In this document: positions 53,015 through 63,854 of the stretch, piece after piece
Layout of the letters: each line of letters begins with the position of its first letter
Position numbering within the stretch: the first letter of the stretch is position 1
DNA from: Notamacropus eugenii
Taxonomy: Eukaryota; Chordata; Mammalia; Diprotodontia; Macropodidae
Assembly: GCF_028372415.1 (NCBI RefSeq)
Contig: NC_092872.1
Span: forward strand, 15,714,479 to 15,778,478
Length of the DNA stretch: 64,000 nucleotides
Direction of reading: 5' to 3'
Position numbers and translations under genes: made by a program
Notes under the pieces: generated by a model
Seen by the model: the letters and a program-made list of their open reading frames with translations, nothing else
What the model was told of the DNA's origin: nothing
The model's database searches: none

Positions 53015-53775
53015 ATTAGAACCTCTTCAATAATGAAGCCAGAAATGGGAATTGACTTTAAAGTTACTTCCAGAATTATTAGAAGTTATGTTCGGCTAAT
53101 TCTGATGAAGCAATTAGCTAGTTAATTCTAGGTTATTAGGAATGTGAAATGTAGATACAAATATATATAATATACATATATGTATTTTGCAATTTGAGCA
53201 AATTATTCCAAAGCTAGACTAAAACCTTGAGTCATAACTTTTTCAATTTTCCATTTTCTTCTGTAATTACTATATCTTGCTAGTATTTTAAATGCCCTAT
53301 TAATATTTTCCTTCAAGAAGTCTTGTGGGAATAGTAACAGCCATGCCTATTTTTTCTTTGCAGTGTGATAAGGTTTATTCCAGGGAATCAAATTTGGCAG
53401 CGAGTGCGAGAGGAGAAGTGATGACTTTAATTCTTTTCTTTTCAATTCTACCTGTCCTACAATGAAGAAGTCTGTTTCTTTCTCTGGAGATTTAATGGAA
53501 TTCAGATGACCTTTCTTCTGCTATGGAACTAGCACACATGTTCAATCATTATTCAGTATGGGAGATGTTGAAAACTAAGGAAGTTCAATATGTGGTTTAG
53601 GGATTAAAGCAGGTCCATGAGATTGCTGTGATAATGTCTCCTTGAAGTAGCAACTGAGGAAGTCTCTGAGAATACAGCTGTTTTCATTTGAGGATGTACT
53701 GTTTGACATGGTGATCAGCACTCTTGCTATAGGTTAAGGGAAAGAAATTCCAGTTTCTTGTGGCTCTCAAGTGAG
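53015..53775. other. GRIN3A intron, nothing recognised
   Basis: Low GC, no clear repeat, no exon. Confidence 0.45.
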
Positions 53776-53784
53776 TTGAGAAAG

Positions 53785-53960
53785 TTAGTGTGGTAGAGTG
53801 GAAAAATCACTGGATCTTGGCATTGGGGGACCCAGATTCGAATCCTACTTCTCTCACTGCCTTTGTTACCTCAGACTATGCTTCAGTTTTCCTATCTGTA
53901 AAATGAGGGCATTGGATTAGACTGTCTCTGAGCTCTCTTCTAGCTTTAAATCTATGACCC
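53785..53960 (+). repeat. MIR-like SINE
   Basis: GTGTGGTAGAGTGGAAAAAT, ACCCAGATTCGAATCCTACT, TATCTGTAAAATGAGGGCAT and GGATTAGACTGTCTCTGAGC. Confidence 0.7.
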
Positions 53961-54004
53961 AAGCATGTTAATATCTGGGTGCGAGTAACTCTTCATTTTT
54001 CTAT

Positions 54005-54175
54005 GACTACAAAGCACTTTCTTCATAACCTTGGATTATATATAGTATACATCATCAGTCCCATTTTATGAGTAAGAAATTTGAAGCTCAGAGAGGTCAG
54101 AGTCAAGATTTAAATCTGAGTCTTGTAACTCCAAGTCCTGTGCTTTTTACCCTATGTATCATAGTGCCTCTCCAC
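54005..54175 (-). repeat. MIR-like SINE, antisense
   Basis: CTACAAAGCACTTTCTTCAT, CCCATTTTATGAGTAAGAAA and GTAACTCCAAGTCCTGTGCT. Confidence 0.65.
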
Positions 54176-54246
54176 ATTACACGATATAACAAAGATGTTG
54201 TTATGAACATTGTCAAGTTAAGTTCTTATACTTTGGGGCTTGTTGT

Positions 54247-54328
54247 GTATCTGTCTGTCTGTCTGTCTGTCTATCCATCTATCTATCTACCTAAATATCT
54301 ACCTATCTACCTAAATATCTATCTATCC

Positions 54329-54392
<64 letters not shown>

Positions 54393-54470
54393 GTCTGTCT
54401 GTCTGTCTGTCTGTCTAAATATCTGTCTGTCTGTCCATCCATCTATCTAAATATCTGGCTATCTGGACCT
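54247..54470. repeat. Compound (CTAT/CTGT)n tetranucleotide array
   Basis: Blocks of CTGT, CTAT and CTAAATAT with a long pure (CTAT)n core at about 54321-54390. The Ile/Tyr/Leu/Ser frame over it is an artefact. Confidence 0.95.
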
Positions 54471-54499
54471 ATGGTTTCATTAATGTTTGAAATTTCTGG

Positions 54500-54735
54500 T
54501 GTGGAAATACTCTCAAATGGGATAATATCTATACAGTGCTTTAGCAATCTTAAAGTTCTATGTGAATGTTAGCTGTTGTTGTTATTATATTATCATCATT
54601 ATTACCAGTACAGACAATGAAGAGTTGTGATTGACCAAGATTCTTACAGTCAATATATGTTAGAATCAGAATGTGAACACAGGCCTTCCTGATTTTAAGG
54701 CTAACTATCAACAATGCTATGGAATCACCTTGGGA
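54500..54735. repeat. Two MIR pieces in opposite orientation
   Basis: Sense end CTATACAGTGCTTTAGCAAT with AATGTTAGCTGTTGTTGTTA, then an antisense part with ACAGGCCTTCCTGATTTTAA. Confidence 0.5.
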
Positions 54736-54934
54736 ATGCATTCTTGAAAATCAAAGGGGATTTGTTTAGACCACATATATTGAATATTTTGTAATGGTCT
54801 GAAGAGTTATTGGGTCCAGGGGCAGGATGATATAATGGAAGGACCTTTGTATCCCAGCTCTGCCACTTACTATCTGTGCAAACTTAGATCAGTAATTTCT
54901 TCTCTTTGGGGCTCAGGTTAAATGAGGAAGAATA

Positions 54935-56115
54935 ATGTTTACCATTAGCGAAAGACATAAAATCAAGGCTTCTGTATCCCAAACATCCAAAATAAATATG
55001 CAATAGTCCCAGGCCATGGAAGAGCTCAAAAAGGAGTTTGAAAATCAAGTAAGAGAGGTAGAGGAAAAACTGGGAAGAGAAATGAGAACAATGCAAGAAA
55101 ATCATGAAAAGCAAGTCAACAGCTTGCTAAAGGAGACTCAGAAAAATGCTGAAGAAAATAACACCTTTAAAAATAGGCTAACTCAACTGGCAAAAGAGGT
55201 CCAAAAAGCCAGTGAGGAGAAGAATGCTCTAGAATTAGCCAAATGGAAAAGGAAGTTCAAAAGCTCAATGAAGAAAATAGTTCTTTAAAAATTAAAATCA
55301 GAATTAGAATTAGAATGGAACATTCTAATTAGATTAGAATTAAAATTAGATGGAAGCTAATGACTTTATGAGAAACCAAGAAATTACAAAACAAAACCAA
55401 AAGAGTGAAAAAAATGGAAGATAATGTGAAATATCTCATTGGAAAAACAACTGACCTGGAAAATAGATCCAGGTGAGACAATTTAAAAATTATGGGACTA
55501 CCTGAAAGCCCTGATCAAAAAAAGAGCCTAGACATCATCTTTCATGAAATTATCAAGGAAAACTGCCCTGATATTCTAGAACCAGAGGGCAAAATAAATA
55601 TTGAAAGAATCCACCAATCACCTCCTGAAAGAGATCCAAAAAGAGAAACTCCTAGGAATATTGTAGCCAAATTCCAGAGTTTCCAGGTCAAGGAGAAAAT
55701 ATTGCAAGCAGCTATAAAGAAACAATTCAAGTATTGTGGAAATACAATCAGGATAACACAAGATCTAGTAGCTTCTACATTAAAGGATTGAAGGGCTTGG
55801 AATATGATATTCCAGAAGTCAAAGGAACTAGGATTAAAACCAAGAATCACCTACCCAGCAAAACTGAGTATAATACTTCAGGGGAAAAATGGTAATTCAA
55901 TGAAATAGAGGACTTTCAAGTATTCTTGATGAAAAGACTAGAACTGAAAAGAAAATTTGACTTTCAAACACAAGAATCAAGAGAAGCATGAAAAGGTAAA
56001 CAGGAAAGAAAAATCACAAGGGATTTACTAAAGTTGAACTGTTTGCATTCCTACATGGAAAGATAATATTTGTAATTCTTGAAACTTTTCTCAGTATCTG
56101 GATAGTTGGAAGGAT

Positions 56116-56156
<41 letters not shown>

Positions 56157-56990
56157 ATAGAGAGCACAGGGTAAGTTGAATAGGAAGGGATCATATCTGA
56201 AAAATAGAATTAAGGGGGGGAGACAGGGATATATTGGGAGGAGAAAAGGAGAAATGGATTGGGGCAAATCATCTCTCATAGATGAGGCAAGAAAAAGTTT
56301 TTCCAATGGAGGGGAAAAGGAGGGAGGTGAGAGGGAAAAAGTGAAGCTTACTCTCATCTCATTTGGCTCAAGGAAGGAATAACGTGCACACTCAATTTGG
56401 TATGAACATCTATCTTACACTACAGGAAAGTAGGGGAGAAGGGGATAAGCAGGGTGGGGAGGAAGGGAGGGCAAATGGGAGGAAGGAGCAATTAGAAGTA
56501 AACACTCTTGGGGAGGCACAAGGTCAAAAGAAAGAATAGAAAAAATAGGGGACAAGATAGTATGGAGGGAAATATAGTTAGTCTTACACAACATGACTAT
56601 TATGAAAGTCATTTGCAAAACTACACATATATAGCCTTTATTGAATTCCTTGCCTTCTCAGTGGGGATGACTGGGGAGGGAGGAAGGAAGAGAAGTTGGA
56701 ACTCAAAGTTTTAGGAACAAATATTGAGAATTGTTTTTGTGTACAACTGGGAAATAAGAAATATGGGTAATGAGGTATAGAAATTTATCTTGCCCTACAG
56801 GATAAGAGAGAAGATGGGGACAAGGGAAGGGAGGGATGTTAGAAGGGAGGGCACATTGGTGGAAGGGGTCATCAGATCAAAGGTGTTTTGAGGTGGGAGA
56901 AGGGGAGGGATGGTGAGAAAATTTGGAACTCAAAATTTTGTGGAAATGAATGTTGAAAACTTAAAATAAAGAAATAAATACATTTTTAAA
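54935..56990 (+). mobile_element. HAL1-like (half-L1) retrotransposon: ORF1 then 3' UTR, no ORF2
   Basis: 55016-55288 encodes an L1 ORF1-type coiled coil (MEELKKEFENQVREVEEKLG and on). A second frame at 55492-55791 encodes the RRM and C-terminal part (RETPRNIVAKFQSFQVKEKI, then KKQFKYCGNTIRITQDL). The two frames differ, so ORF1 is broken once between them, in an AT-rich region with a 10-bp stem. About 1.2 kb of G/A-rich 3' sequence follows directly, with an (AC)n run, and ends GAAAACTTAAAATAAAGAAA. No reverse-transcriptase motif is present. An internally deleted L1 is the alternative. Confidence 0.75.
56119..56152. repeat. (AC)17 microsatellite in the HAL1-like 3' region
   Basis: Perfect CA dinucleotide run of about 34 bp. 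Confidence 0.95.
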
Positions 56991-57064
56991 AAAATGAAAG
57001 GGTTGGACTAAATGATCTCTCTAAGGGTCCTTCCAGCTTTAAATTCTGATTCTATTCTGCCCCA

Positions 57065-57745
57065 TAGGTATTTAAATACTTCCTGTTTCTAGTCTGCAAA
57101 CATGAGATCCTTGCAAATTTCAGGTCTACCCAAGATTTCAAGCCAGCAATTCATATGTCTGAGGAAGGAAATGCAGCTGGGGCAGTGGTTCCATGGTTGA
57201 CTATCAGAAACCATTTTAATCATCCAGCCAAAATTATTGGCCTGTTAGAGACCCCCTATTCTAGGTCTTTACTTTTAGGGGAAAAATATGATGAGTTTTG
57301 TTCTGGATGAGTTGTTTGGGGCTGGTAAGGGAAAGATCTCTCTTGTCTCCTGCATTCTGTCACCTTGAGCATATGTGTGTCTAAGTCTAGGCATCAGAAG
57401 TGTTGGGCCAAAGACTTGACAACGATATTTCTTATTGTCAGTTTGCCGGCATTCCCATAACTGTCTATTATCTGCTGTCACTTTTGCTTTTCAGGTTGTT
57501 TTAGTTAGATAATTGATTTGAATTCCTCATCTTTGTTTCATTTAATCAAAAAAGCTTCAATCAGCTATGCTTGATGTAAGCTTTCCTTAATTATTCTATA
57601 ATGCAATCATCACCTAAATTTGTCCTCTTCAGAAAATGCAGTCAGGACCCGGAAGGCAGGATTGTGCTCCTTTCTTGCATATTGATTACTTATCTTGTTT
57701 TCTAGGAGTTCGGGGATGTGGATATCTATAACATCACATTTTGTT
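57065..57745. other. GRIN3A intron, nothing recognised
   Basis: No repeat or gene evidence. Confidence 0.45.
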
Positions 57746-57749
57746 AAAC

Positions 57750-57895
57750 TGGAAGGAATACTACATTTATAGTCAGACAATCCTGACTAGAATTTTTGTT
57801 AATATCTCTGAACCTCAGTTTCTCAGGTACAAAATGAGAGGGTTAGAATAGATGACTTTTAATGTCCATTCCAGATCTAAAACCTTGATCTTATA
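57750..57895 (+). repeat. MIR-like SINE
   Basis: TAGTCAGACAATCCTGACTA, CTGAACCTCAGTTTCTCAGG and GGGTTAGAATAGATGACTTT. Confidence 0.6.
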
Positions 57896-57969
57896 TATAC
57901 TTATACTTTAGGAAGAGCCCTAGGTTTTCTAATACTTTCTGACTACCGGAGTCTGTGCCTGATATATAT

Positions 57970-58165
57970 AGACCAGTGGTTCCCAACTTTTTTTTCCCCA
58001 TGAACCCTTTTCAGTAACAAAAAAATGCATTGTGAACCTCAAGGTAACTACTCAAAATTTACTGCAATTATTTATTGCTTAAGGCTCCATTAAGGATTTT
58101 TAGTGCAAAAACCTTAGATTATTGTTGTGAATCCCCCAGAGCTTTTTAAACCAGTTAATAGGAAA
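57970..58165. mobile_element. Possible hAT-like element remnant
   Basis: GACCAGTGGTTCCCAACTTT, then CATGAACCCTTTTCAGTAAC and AATGCATTGTGAACCTC resembles the end of a common mammalian hAT-derived repeat. The other end is not clear. Confidence 0.35.
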
Positions 58166-58169
58166 ACCT

Positions 58170-59325
58170 GATCTGAATAATACTGGCTGTTGTTAATCTG
58201 TTGTTAACGGGAACAACTGGGGCTTTACTCCATGTATAATTTCTATACCCACAGTCCCAAATGGACCCTAATGGCATGTTCAGTCACTTTCATTGACCTC
58301 TTATTGGCCCCTCACTTAAGGCTGCTCAATGGTCAGAGAGATATGCCTGGGAAAATTATGTTTTACTTCTTTAATCAGCCAACTGGCTATCTGTAATGGT
58401 TTTACTTCACAATTATGTGTCCTTTGACATTTCATGGCAACTGAGTTTCTAGAAAGTGGTTCTTTATTATTCTTCACTTTAGGCTGGCATATTGATGGAG
58501 CTCAAGGCCATCATTTCATTTTTCTCCTGCCATATTTCTCACAGCCATTGCAACTGAAAATACAATTTGTTGGTCTGTACATCAGCCTTTGCTTTAGATA
58601 TTTATCATCATGTAGGGGGGCAGGGTAGCAGGCAGTCATGGTAGTAAGTACATTAGAGTGGTTGACTGACTATTTGGGAAGAAATCAAAGACTGTAGGTC
58701 TCACTATTTTAGCAAATGGCTTTTTCTCCTCTTCAAGAATTCTCAGGTGGGAGGCCATGAGAGGCCCCCACACAAAGATCTACGGTGCCAGGTGAAACAA
58801 AATGACGGTGAGAAATAAAACTTGTAGAAATGGAAGTGATGAAACCTATGTTACACAAAAGCCTTGTTTTCCATCTTTATTTTTGGAAAACCTAGGAGAG
58901 AGTACTTCGGGGCCATGTCAAATAGCCAACTAAATGGAATGTTGGAAGATGGCATTGAACAGCTCTCATTTTCTTGCAGCGTTTACTGTGCCATTTTATT
59001 TAACACACATCTAAGTTGCCTGCCTTCAACCTGGATAAAAATTTCTGTGCTAATGCTCTCCTATTTGAAAGACTATATGGCATACATCATTATTTCACAT
59101 ATTCTAGTAGATACAATTATTCATTCTTTATCATGTGTCTTGCCTTTGACACATAATAATTACCTTTTGAAGCACTACAAAATTGGTTACTGAATTAATG
59201 ATTTTCTTTGACTGCTTCCTCCTCTTTTGGACCCTTTTCCACTGCATGAATATTGGCAGTACTTTAACCTCTCAGTGCCCCATGTAACTTTCTAAAACTA
59301 TGAAATACAAGTGAGTCACTGACAT
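58170..59325. other. GRIN3A intron, nothing recognised
   Basis: Includes an open frame at 58864-59193 with no family resemblance and no splice context on the gene strand. I treat it as chance. Confidence 0.45.
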
Positions 59326-59362
59326 ATATGTATTATATACATACATACATATATATATATGT

Positions 59363-59393
<31 letters not shown>

Positions 59394-59440
59394 CAGAGAG
59401 ACAGAGAGAGACAGAGAGAGAGACAAGAGAGAGGGAGAGA
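59325..59440. repeat. TA-rich then (GAGACA)n low-complexity tract
   Basis: ATATATATATATGTAGAGAG leads into AGACAGAGACAGAGACAGAG and similar. Confidence 0.9.
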
Positions 59441-59734
59441 TCTATATATTAGTGGAGGGAGTTACCATGTCAGGAATCCCCTGAATTGATGAAATCATCA
59501 GTCCAGTACAAACAAAATGCTTTTTTCTCCTCAGGGTCATTAAATATTAATCCTAGATACCAGAACAAGGGTTCTTAGTTAGGCCACCTTTATCCTTAGT
59601 CATTGTAGGCAGCTTGCCTATGACATAGCATCCGACTTGTATAAAAAGCTTATCCCTATTGGCCTGCCAAAGTGCTGCCCTTCCTTTCTGTCTGGACTAT
59701 AATTGCTGTTATTGGAGTTGCTAGAGTGTTAGGT

Positions 59735-59935
59735 AATAGAGTGGATAGAGGGCTGGCCTTGGAGTCATTAAGATCTGAATACAAATCCTGCCTCAGATAC
59801 TCACTGTGTGACCCTGGGCAAGTCACTTAGTTTTCTCATTTGTAACACATATCAATAGCAGCTGCCTCACAGGGTTGTTGTGAGAATTCAATGAAATAAC
59901 ATAAAAAAAACATTTTGCAAACCTTAAAGGATGAC
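59735..59935 (+). repeat. MIR-like SINE
   Basis: GTGGATAGAGGGCTGGCCTT, GTGTGACCCTGGGCAAGTCA, TGCCTCACAGGGTTGTTGTG and TTTTGCAAACCTTAAAGG. Confidence 0.8.
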
Positions 59936-60187
59936 TGGAGGCTGATGTTAAGATGAAGGATGGGTTTCATAGTGAAGTAGAGGGAAAGATGGTGGGTTAG
60001 GAGATTATGATCAAAGAGGAGAATCTCAGAGTTTGAGTTCGTGTTAATGGAACAGTGATGAACTACTATACGTAGGTGTCAGTGGTGAAGATGTAGCTTA
60101 TGGGGGGGTAGGAAAAGGAGGTACAGTGGTGGAGAAATCAGGTACATGATATTTCCTTTAGAGAGTGATTTTAAGTCTGCTAGATTA

Positions 60188-61014
60188 TAGGCATAGCTTG
60201 GAAATATTGTAGGTTCTGTTCTAGACCACTGCATTAAAGTGAATGTTACAATAGAGTGAATCACACCAATTTTTTGGTTTCCTAGTGCATATAAAACTTA
60301 AGTTTATACTATACTGTATTCTATTAAGAGTACAATAACAGTATGTCTTTAAAAATTCAATGTATATACATCAATTAAAAATACTTTATTGCTAAAGACT
60401 TTAGCCATCATCTGAGACTTCAGTGAGTCATCACCTTTTTACTGGTAGAGGATGTTGATCACTGCTTCCTGATCAGGGTGGTTGGTGGTGGCTGAAGGTT
60501 GGGGTGGCTATGGCAATTTCCTAAAATAAGACGATGAAGTTTGCCACATCAATTGACTCTTCCTTTCATTTGAACACATAGAGGCCATTGTAGGATAATT
60601 CACTGACCTCATTTTGATATCATATGTTTCAGAGAATAAGGAGGTCCAAGGAAAAGGAAAAAGACAGAACAGCTGGTCAGTGGAGCAGTTACAACACATA
60701 CAACGTTGATCAGTTAAAAAGCTGTCTTACATAGGTGTGGCTTGTGGTGCCTCAAAATAATTACAATAGAACATCAAAGATTATAGATTAATCACAGATC
60801 ACCAGAACAAGTGTAATAATAATGAAAATGTTTGAAATATTTTGAGAATTGCCAATATGTGACACAGAGACCTGATATGAGCACATGCTGTTGGAAAAAT
60901 GGTGCTGATAGACTTGCCCAGTGTAGTATTGCCACGGACTTTCAATTTGTAAAAAAAAAAAATCATCCATAAAAAGTGTAATAGAATGAAATGCAATAAA
61001 ACGAGGTATTACTG
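60188..61014. mobile_element. Tigger1-like DNA transposon (pogo group), internally deleted, with TIRs and TA target
   Basis: Left end TAGGCATAGCTTGGAAATAT, right end AATAAAACGAGGTATTACTG, with TA on each side (60186-60187 and 61015-61016). The order GACCACTGCATTAAAGTGAA, AATCACACCAATTTTTTGGT, CATCATCTGAGACTTCAGTG and GTTGGAAAAATGGTGCTGAT follows the human Tigger1 consensus as I remember it. The transposase ORF is missing: GACTCTTCCTTTCA at about 60556 joins the two flanks, a motif present on both sides of the ORF in the full element. Most consensus CpGs read TG or CA. Confidence 0.82.
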
Positions 61015-61019
61015 TATAG

Positions 61020-61240
61020 CTACAAAAATCTAAATGAGACAATGTAGATAGACAGGAAAGAACCTTGAGCAGATGTTGCAGAGTAATAGTGGCTTAGGAT
61101 GGCCTGGAATTGGCTGTGAGGAGCAAAGATTTATCCACCTCCTGATCTATGAGAGAGGAGACATGAGAAAATGAAGAGGATGACCAGGGATGTGAAATTT
61201 TTAGAGAGAGATCTAGGAAATACTTAAGAGTATAAGATCA
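61020..61240. other. GRIN3A intron, unassigned
   Basis: No clear match. It could be part of an old LINE shared with 59940-60186, which the Tigger-like element would then interrupt. Confidence 0.3.
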
Positions 61241-61244
61241 TGAG

Positions 61245-61345
61245 ATCACAGGATAGAGGTTTTGAAAAAACTTTAGAGATGATCTAGTCTAGCCATTTAG
61301 TACATTTCATAGACAAGGAAACTGAGGCCTGGAGGGTTGAAGAGA
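61245..61345 (-). repeat. MIR-related dispersed repeat, fifth copy
   Basis: GATCATGAGATCACAGGATA, then GATGATCTAGTCTAGCCATT and AGACAAGGAAACTGAGGCCT. Confidence 0.55.
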
Positions 61346-61349
61346 TCTA

Positions 61350-62050
61350 GAGTAGGATGGGGAGGAGTTTGCTTAAAATAGCGGACACAGTAGAATTGGC
61401 GATGACAAGACAAGTAGGGCATACTGGAGAAGGGTAAGGGTATGGTAAGAAAAGGCCACAGTGGATTGGAACCGGGCTGGGGTTACCTGAGTACAGTACT
61501 CTCTGATTCACAGAGAGAGGGGAAAAGGAGGAATTGGGGTAAGAACCAGTTGACCTGGGCCTCTACCAAGGGTCCCTTCTGTGGTCTTATGATAATTGAG
61601 TTGGTACAAGAACAGCAGTGGCAGCTTTCGAGGTTTGCTATTCCAAATGCAGAGTGTCTGAAGGTGGAGGCCCAGGTGAGTTCTGGATTCAGGGTCAGTA
61701 ACTATACAGTGATTTGGTTCCCAGGATCATGGTGCCCTCTCTTTACAACAGCTCCATAGCATCATCCCAGGATGTTACGGACTGAGACACACCCAGCAGT
61801 TTGAAGGCATTTACACTAGACTCCTATTCTTGGATGGTTCTGGGGAGTCCAGTGGTGAATCCCCCTAGTGCCTCTAGCTCTGGTGATTAGGAGGTAGATT
61901 TTACTTTGTAGAAGAGATCAACTTAATTTTAAAAAGTAAATTTAAAAATTGATCATCCATAATTAAGAACTTAATGTCAGTGTAGAGTCAGAAGATGAAT
62001 AAAAGGACATCAATGAATTTGTCACTTGATCATTAGAACATCTGGACCGA
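61350..62050. other. GRIN3A intron, nothing recognised
   Basis: Open frames here lack codon bias and splice context. Confidence 0.45.
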
Positions 62051-62059
62051 TGATGATAA

Positions 62060-62385
62060 TAACAGCTAACATTTGTATAACGCTTTAAGTTAATTATGAT
62101 AACTAATATTTAAATAATGTTGTAAGGATACAGTGTTTTATGCATAGTATATATACATATATGCTTTTCACAACTGAAATAAAATGTTTTTCACATATTC
62201 CATCTGATACTTACAACAGTCCTGTGAAGTAGTTGCTATTATTTTCTTAATTGTGCAAATGAGGAAATTGACCTGAGAGAGGTTAAATGACCAGCTTAAG
62301 GTCACAGACCTAGTAAGTATCTGAGGCAGGATTTGAACTCAGGTCTTGTTGACACCAAGCCCAGCATTCTATCTACTATACCCAT
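62060..62385 (-). repeat. MIR SINE, antisense, with AT-rich interruption
   Basis: TAACAGCTAACATTTGTATA, then after an AT-rich stretch CTTACAACAGTCCTGTGAAG, AATGAGGAAATTGACCTGAG and ATTTGAACTCAGGTCTTGTT. Confidence 0.7.
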
Positions 62386-62399
62386 TGTAATAGTAATGT

Positions 62400-62990
62400 T
62401 AATAATACACTTACAAATACTTAAATAAAGAACTTTGACTCCATTACATAATTTTATCCTCAAGACAGTGCTGTGACGTAAGTAGTACAATAATAATAAT
62501 TCACATTAATATTGGACTTTATAATAAAGAAGAACATGTATTATCCCCATTTTACAGATGATAAAATAAATTGAGAGAGGTTAAATTATGTGCCCAGGGT
62601 TATATGGTACATATATTATCATTACACTCAGTCAATACCAACATTTATACTTTTCCAAATGCTTTTCTATTCATTCTCTCATGGAATTTTCATGATATCT
62701 GGCTATTCTTCCTCTGATGGCATAGGGAAGCAAAATATGAATTCTTCAGTTTCTGAATTATTAAAGCTGCATACCACCCAAAAAAAAAATAAGAAATACA
62801 TGATGGGAGTGAGAACACTGCGCCATGTTATTAGTGCAGAATTATGCAGGAGTGACTGCATAATGAAAATGAGAACATCAGAGAAATGTGAGTTAAAAGG
62901 ATGAGGACTGGTCCTGTGGTGAGAGCAAGGGATTGCTGAGGGAAATCCCCTATGCTCCATTGCTATCCAAGCAATATCAAAATATCTAGA
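62400..62990. other. GRIN3A intron, one more MIR-like piece
   Basis: 62500-62610 has CCCCATTTTACAGATGATAA and GAGAGAGGTTAAATTATGTG, an antisense MIR remnant. The rest is unassigned. Confidence 0.45.
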
Positions 62991-62993
62991 ACA

Positions 62994-63210
62994 GGAGTTC
63001 TTAACTAGGGGTGTATGGACCTAGGGGGTTTGTGGATAGACTTCAGGGGGCTTCATGAACTTGAATGGGATAAAATGGTCTTTTAATTTAATTGGTTTCC
63101 TTTGTAATTCTATGTATTTTTTAATGCATTAAAAACAAAGAAAGAATTCATAGGCTTTATCAGACTTCCAAAAGAATCGAAGACACACAAAAAATTAAGA
63201 ACTACTGATC
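62994..63210. mobile_element. hAT-like MITE, copy 2, with inverted ends
   Basis: CAGGAGTTCTTAACTAGGGG at the left and TTAAGAACTACTG at the right are near-perfect inverted ends. The interior AATTGGTTTCCTTTGTAATT and TTCATAGGCTTTATCAGACT matches a common mammalian non-autonomous hAT family by memory, and the copy at 45895. Confidence 0.65.
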
Positions 63211-63234
63211 TTTTAAAAAAGAAAACAACAAAAA

Positions 63235-63470
63235 CTTTAAAAAACTAGCGTTTATATATGATTCAGGTTTGCCAGTCCCTTTACAAATATTGTCTCATTC
63301 AATCCTGACTATAACCCTGGGAAGTAGGTACTATTATTATCTTTATTTTTTAGATGAGGAAACTGAAGCAGACAGAGGTTAAGTGACTTGCCTAGGGTCA
63401 TACAGTTACTAAGTTTACTGAAGCAGAATTTGAACTCAAGTGCTCTATCGACGTTGTCACTTAACTCTAG
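63235..63470 (-). repeat. MIR SINE, antisense
   Basis: CTTTACAAATATTGTCTCAT, GGGAAGTAGGTACTATTATT, TTAGATGAGGAAACTGAAGC and GGTTAAGTGACTTGCCTAGG. Confidence 0.8.
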
Positions 63471-63474
63471 ATCT

Positions 63475-63850
63475 AAAGGATCTAGAATATTTCAGGTAGA
63501 ATCTCTGAAGAGGATTTGGTGAAGGGTGGGTGAGAAGAGAACGTATCATGAATAAGAATTCCACAGGATAAGAGGACGTGAAGAGCTTGTGATCTGTAGT
63601 CTAGGAGTACACCCTGGATTTAATAATACAATACACATAGTATTCACACAGATGAAGCTACAGATTCATAGATGTCCTGAATTCTATTTCATGGGAGACC
63701 ATGGTCAAAAAAATTCATCATCTGATGGCCAGTCTTCTAGTGTTGAGCCTCTCCATGTTTAGCTAGGCTGGTCCCTGACTAGCACATACTTCACTTACTA
63801 CAGAGTAATAAATGTATTCTTAACTCTCAGGACATTTTTTAGCTTTATGA
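63475..63850. other. GRIN3A intron, nothing recognised
   Basis: No feature seen. Confidence 0.45.
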
Positions 63851-63854
63851 TTTC

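Larger units (their letters stand above)
54820..57060 (+). repeat. MIR-like SINE split by a HAL1/L1-type insertion
   Basis: The left part GGGGCAGGATGATATAATGG to GGGGCTCAGGTTAAATGAGG (54820-54930) resumes at about 56995 with AAAGGGTTGGACTAAATGAT and GGGTCCTTCCAGCTTTAAAT. Confidence 0.65.

Noticed and set aside
54068-54418. Open frame rich in Ser/Ile/Tyr/Leu repeats
   Set aside because: Translation of the CTAT/CTGT tetranucleotide array, not a protein.
58864-59193. 109-residue open frame as a possible small gene
   Set aside because: No recognisable family, no repeat origin, no splice signals of note and AT-rich chance composition.
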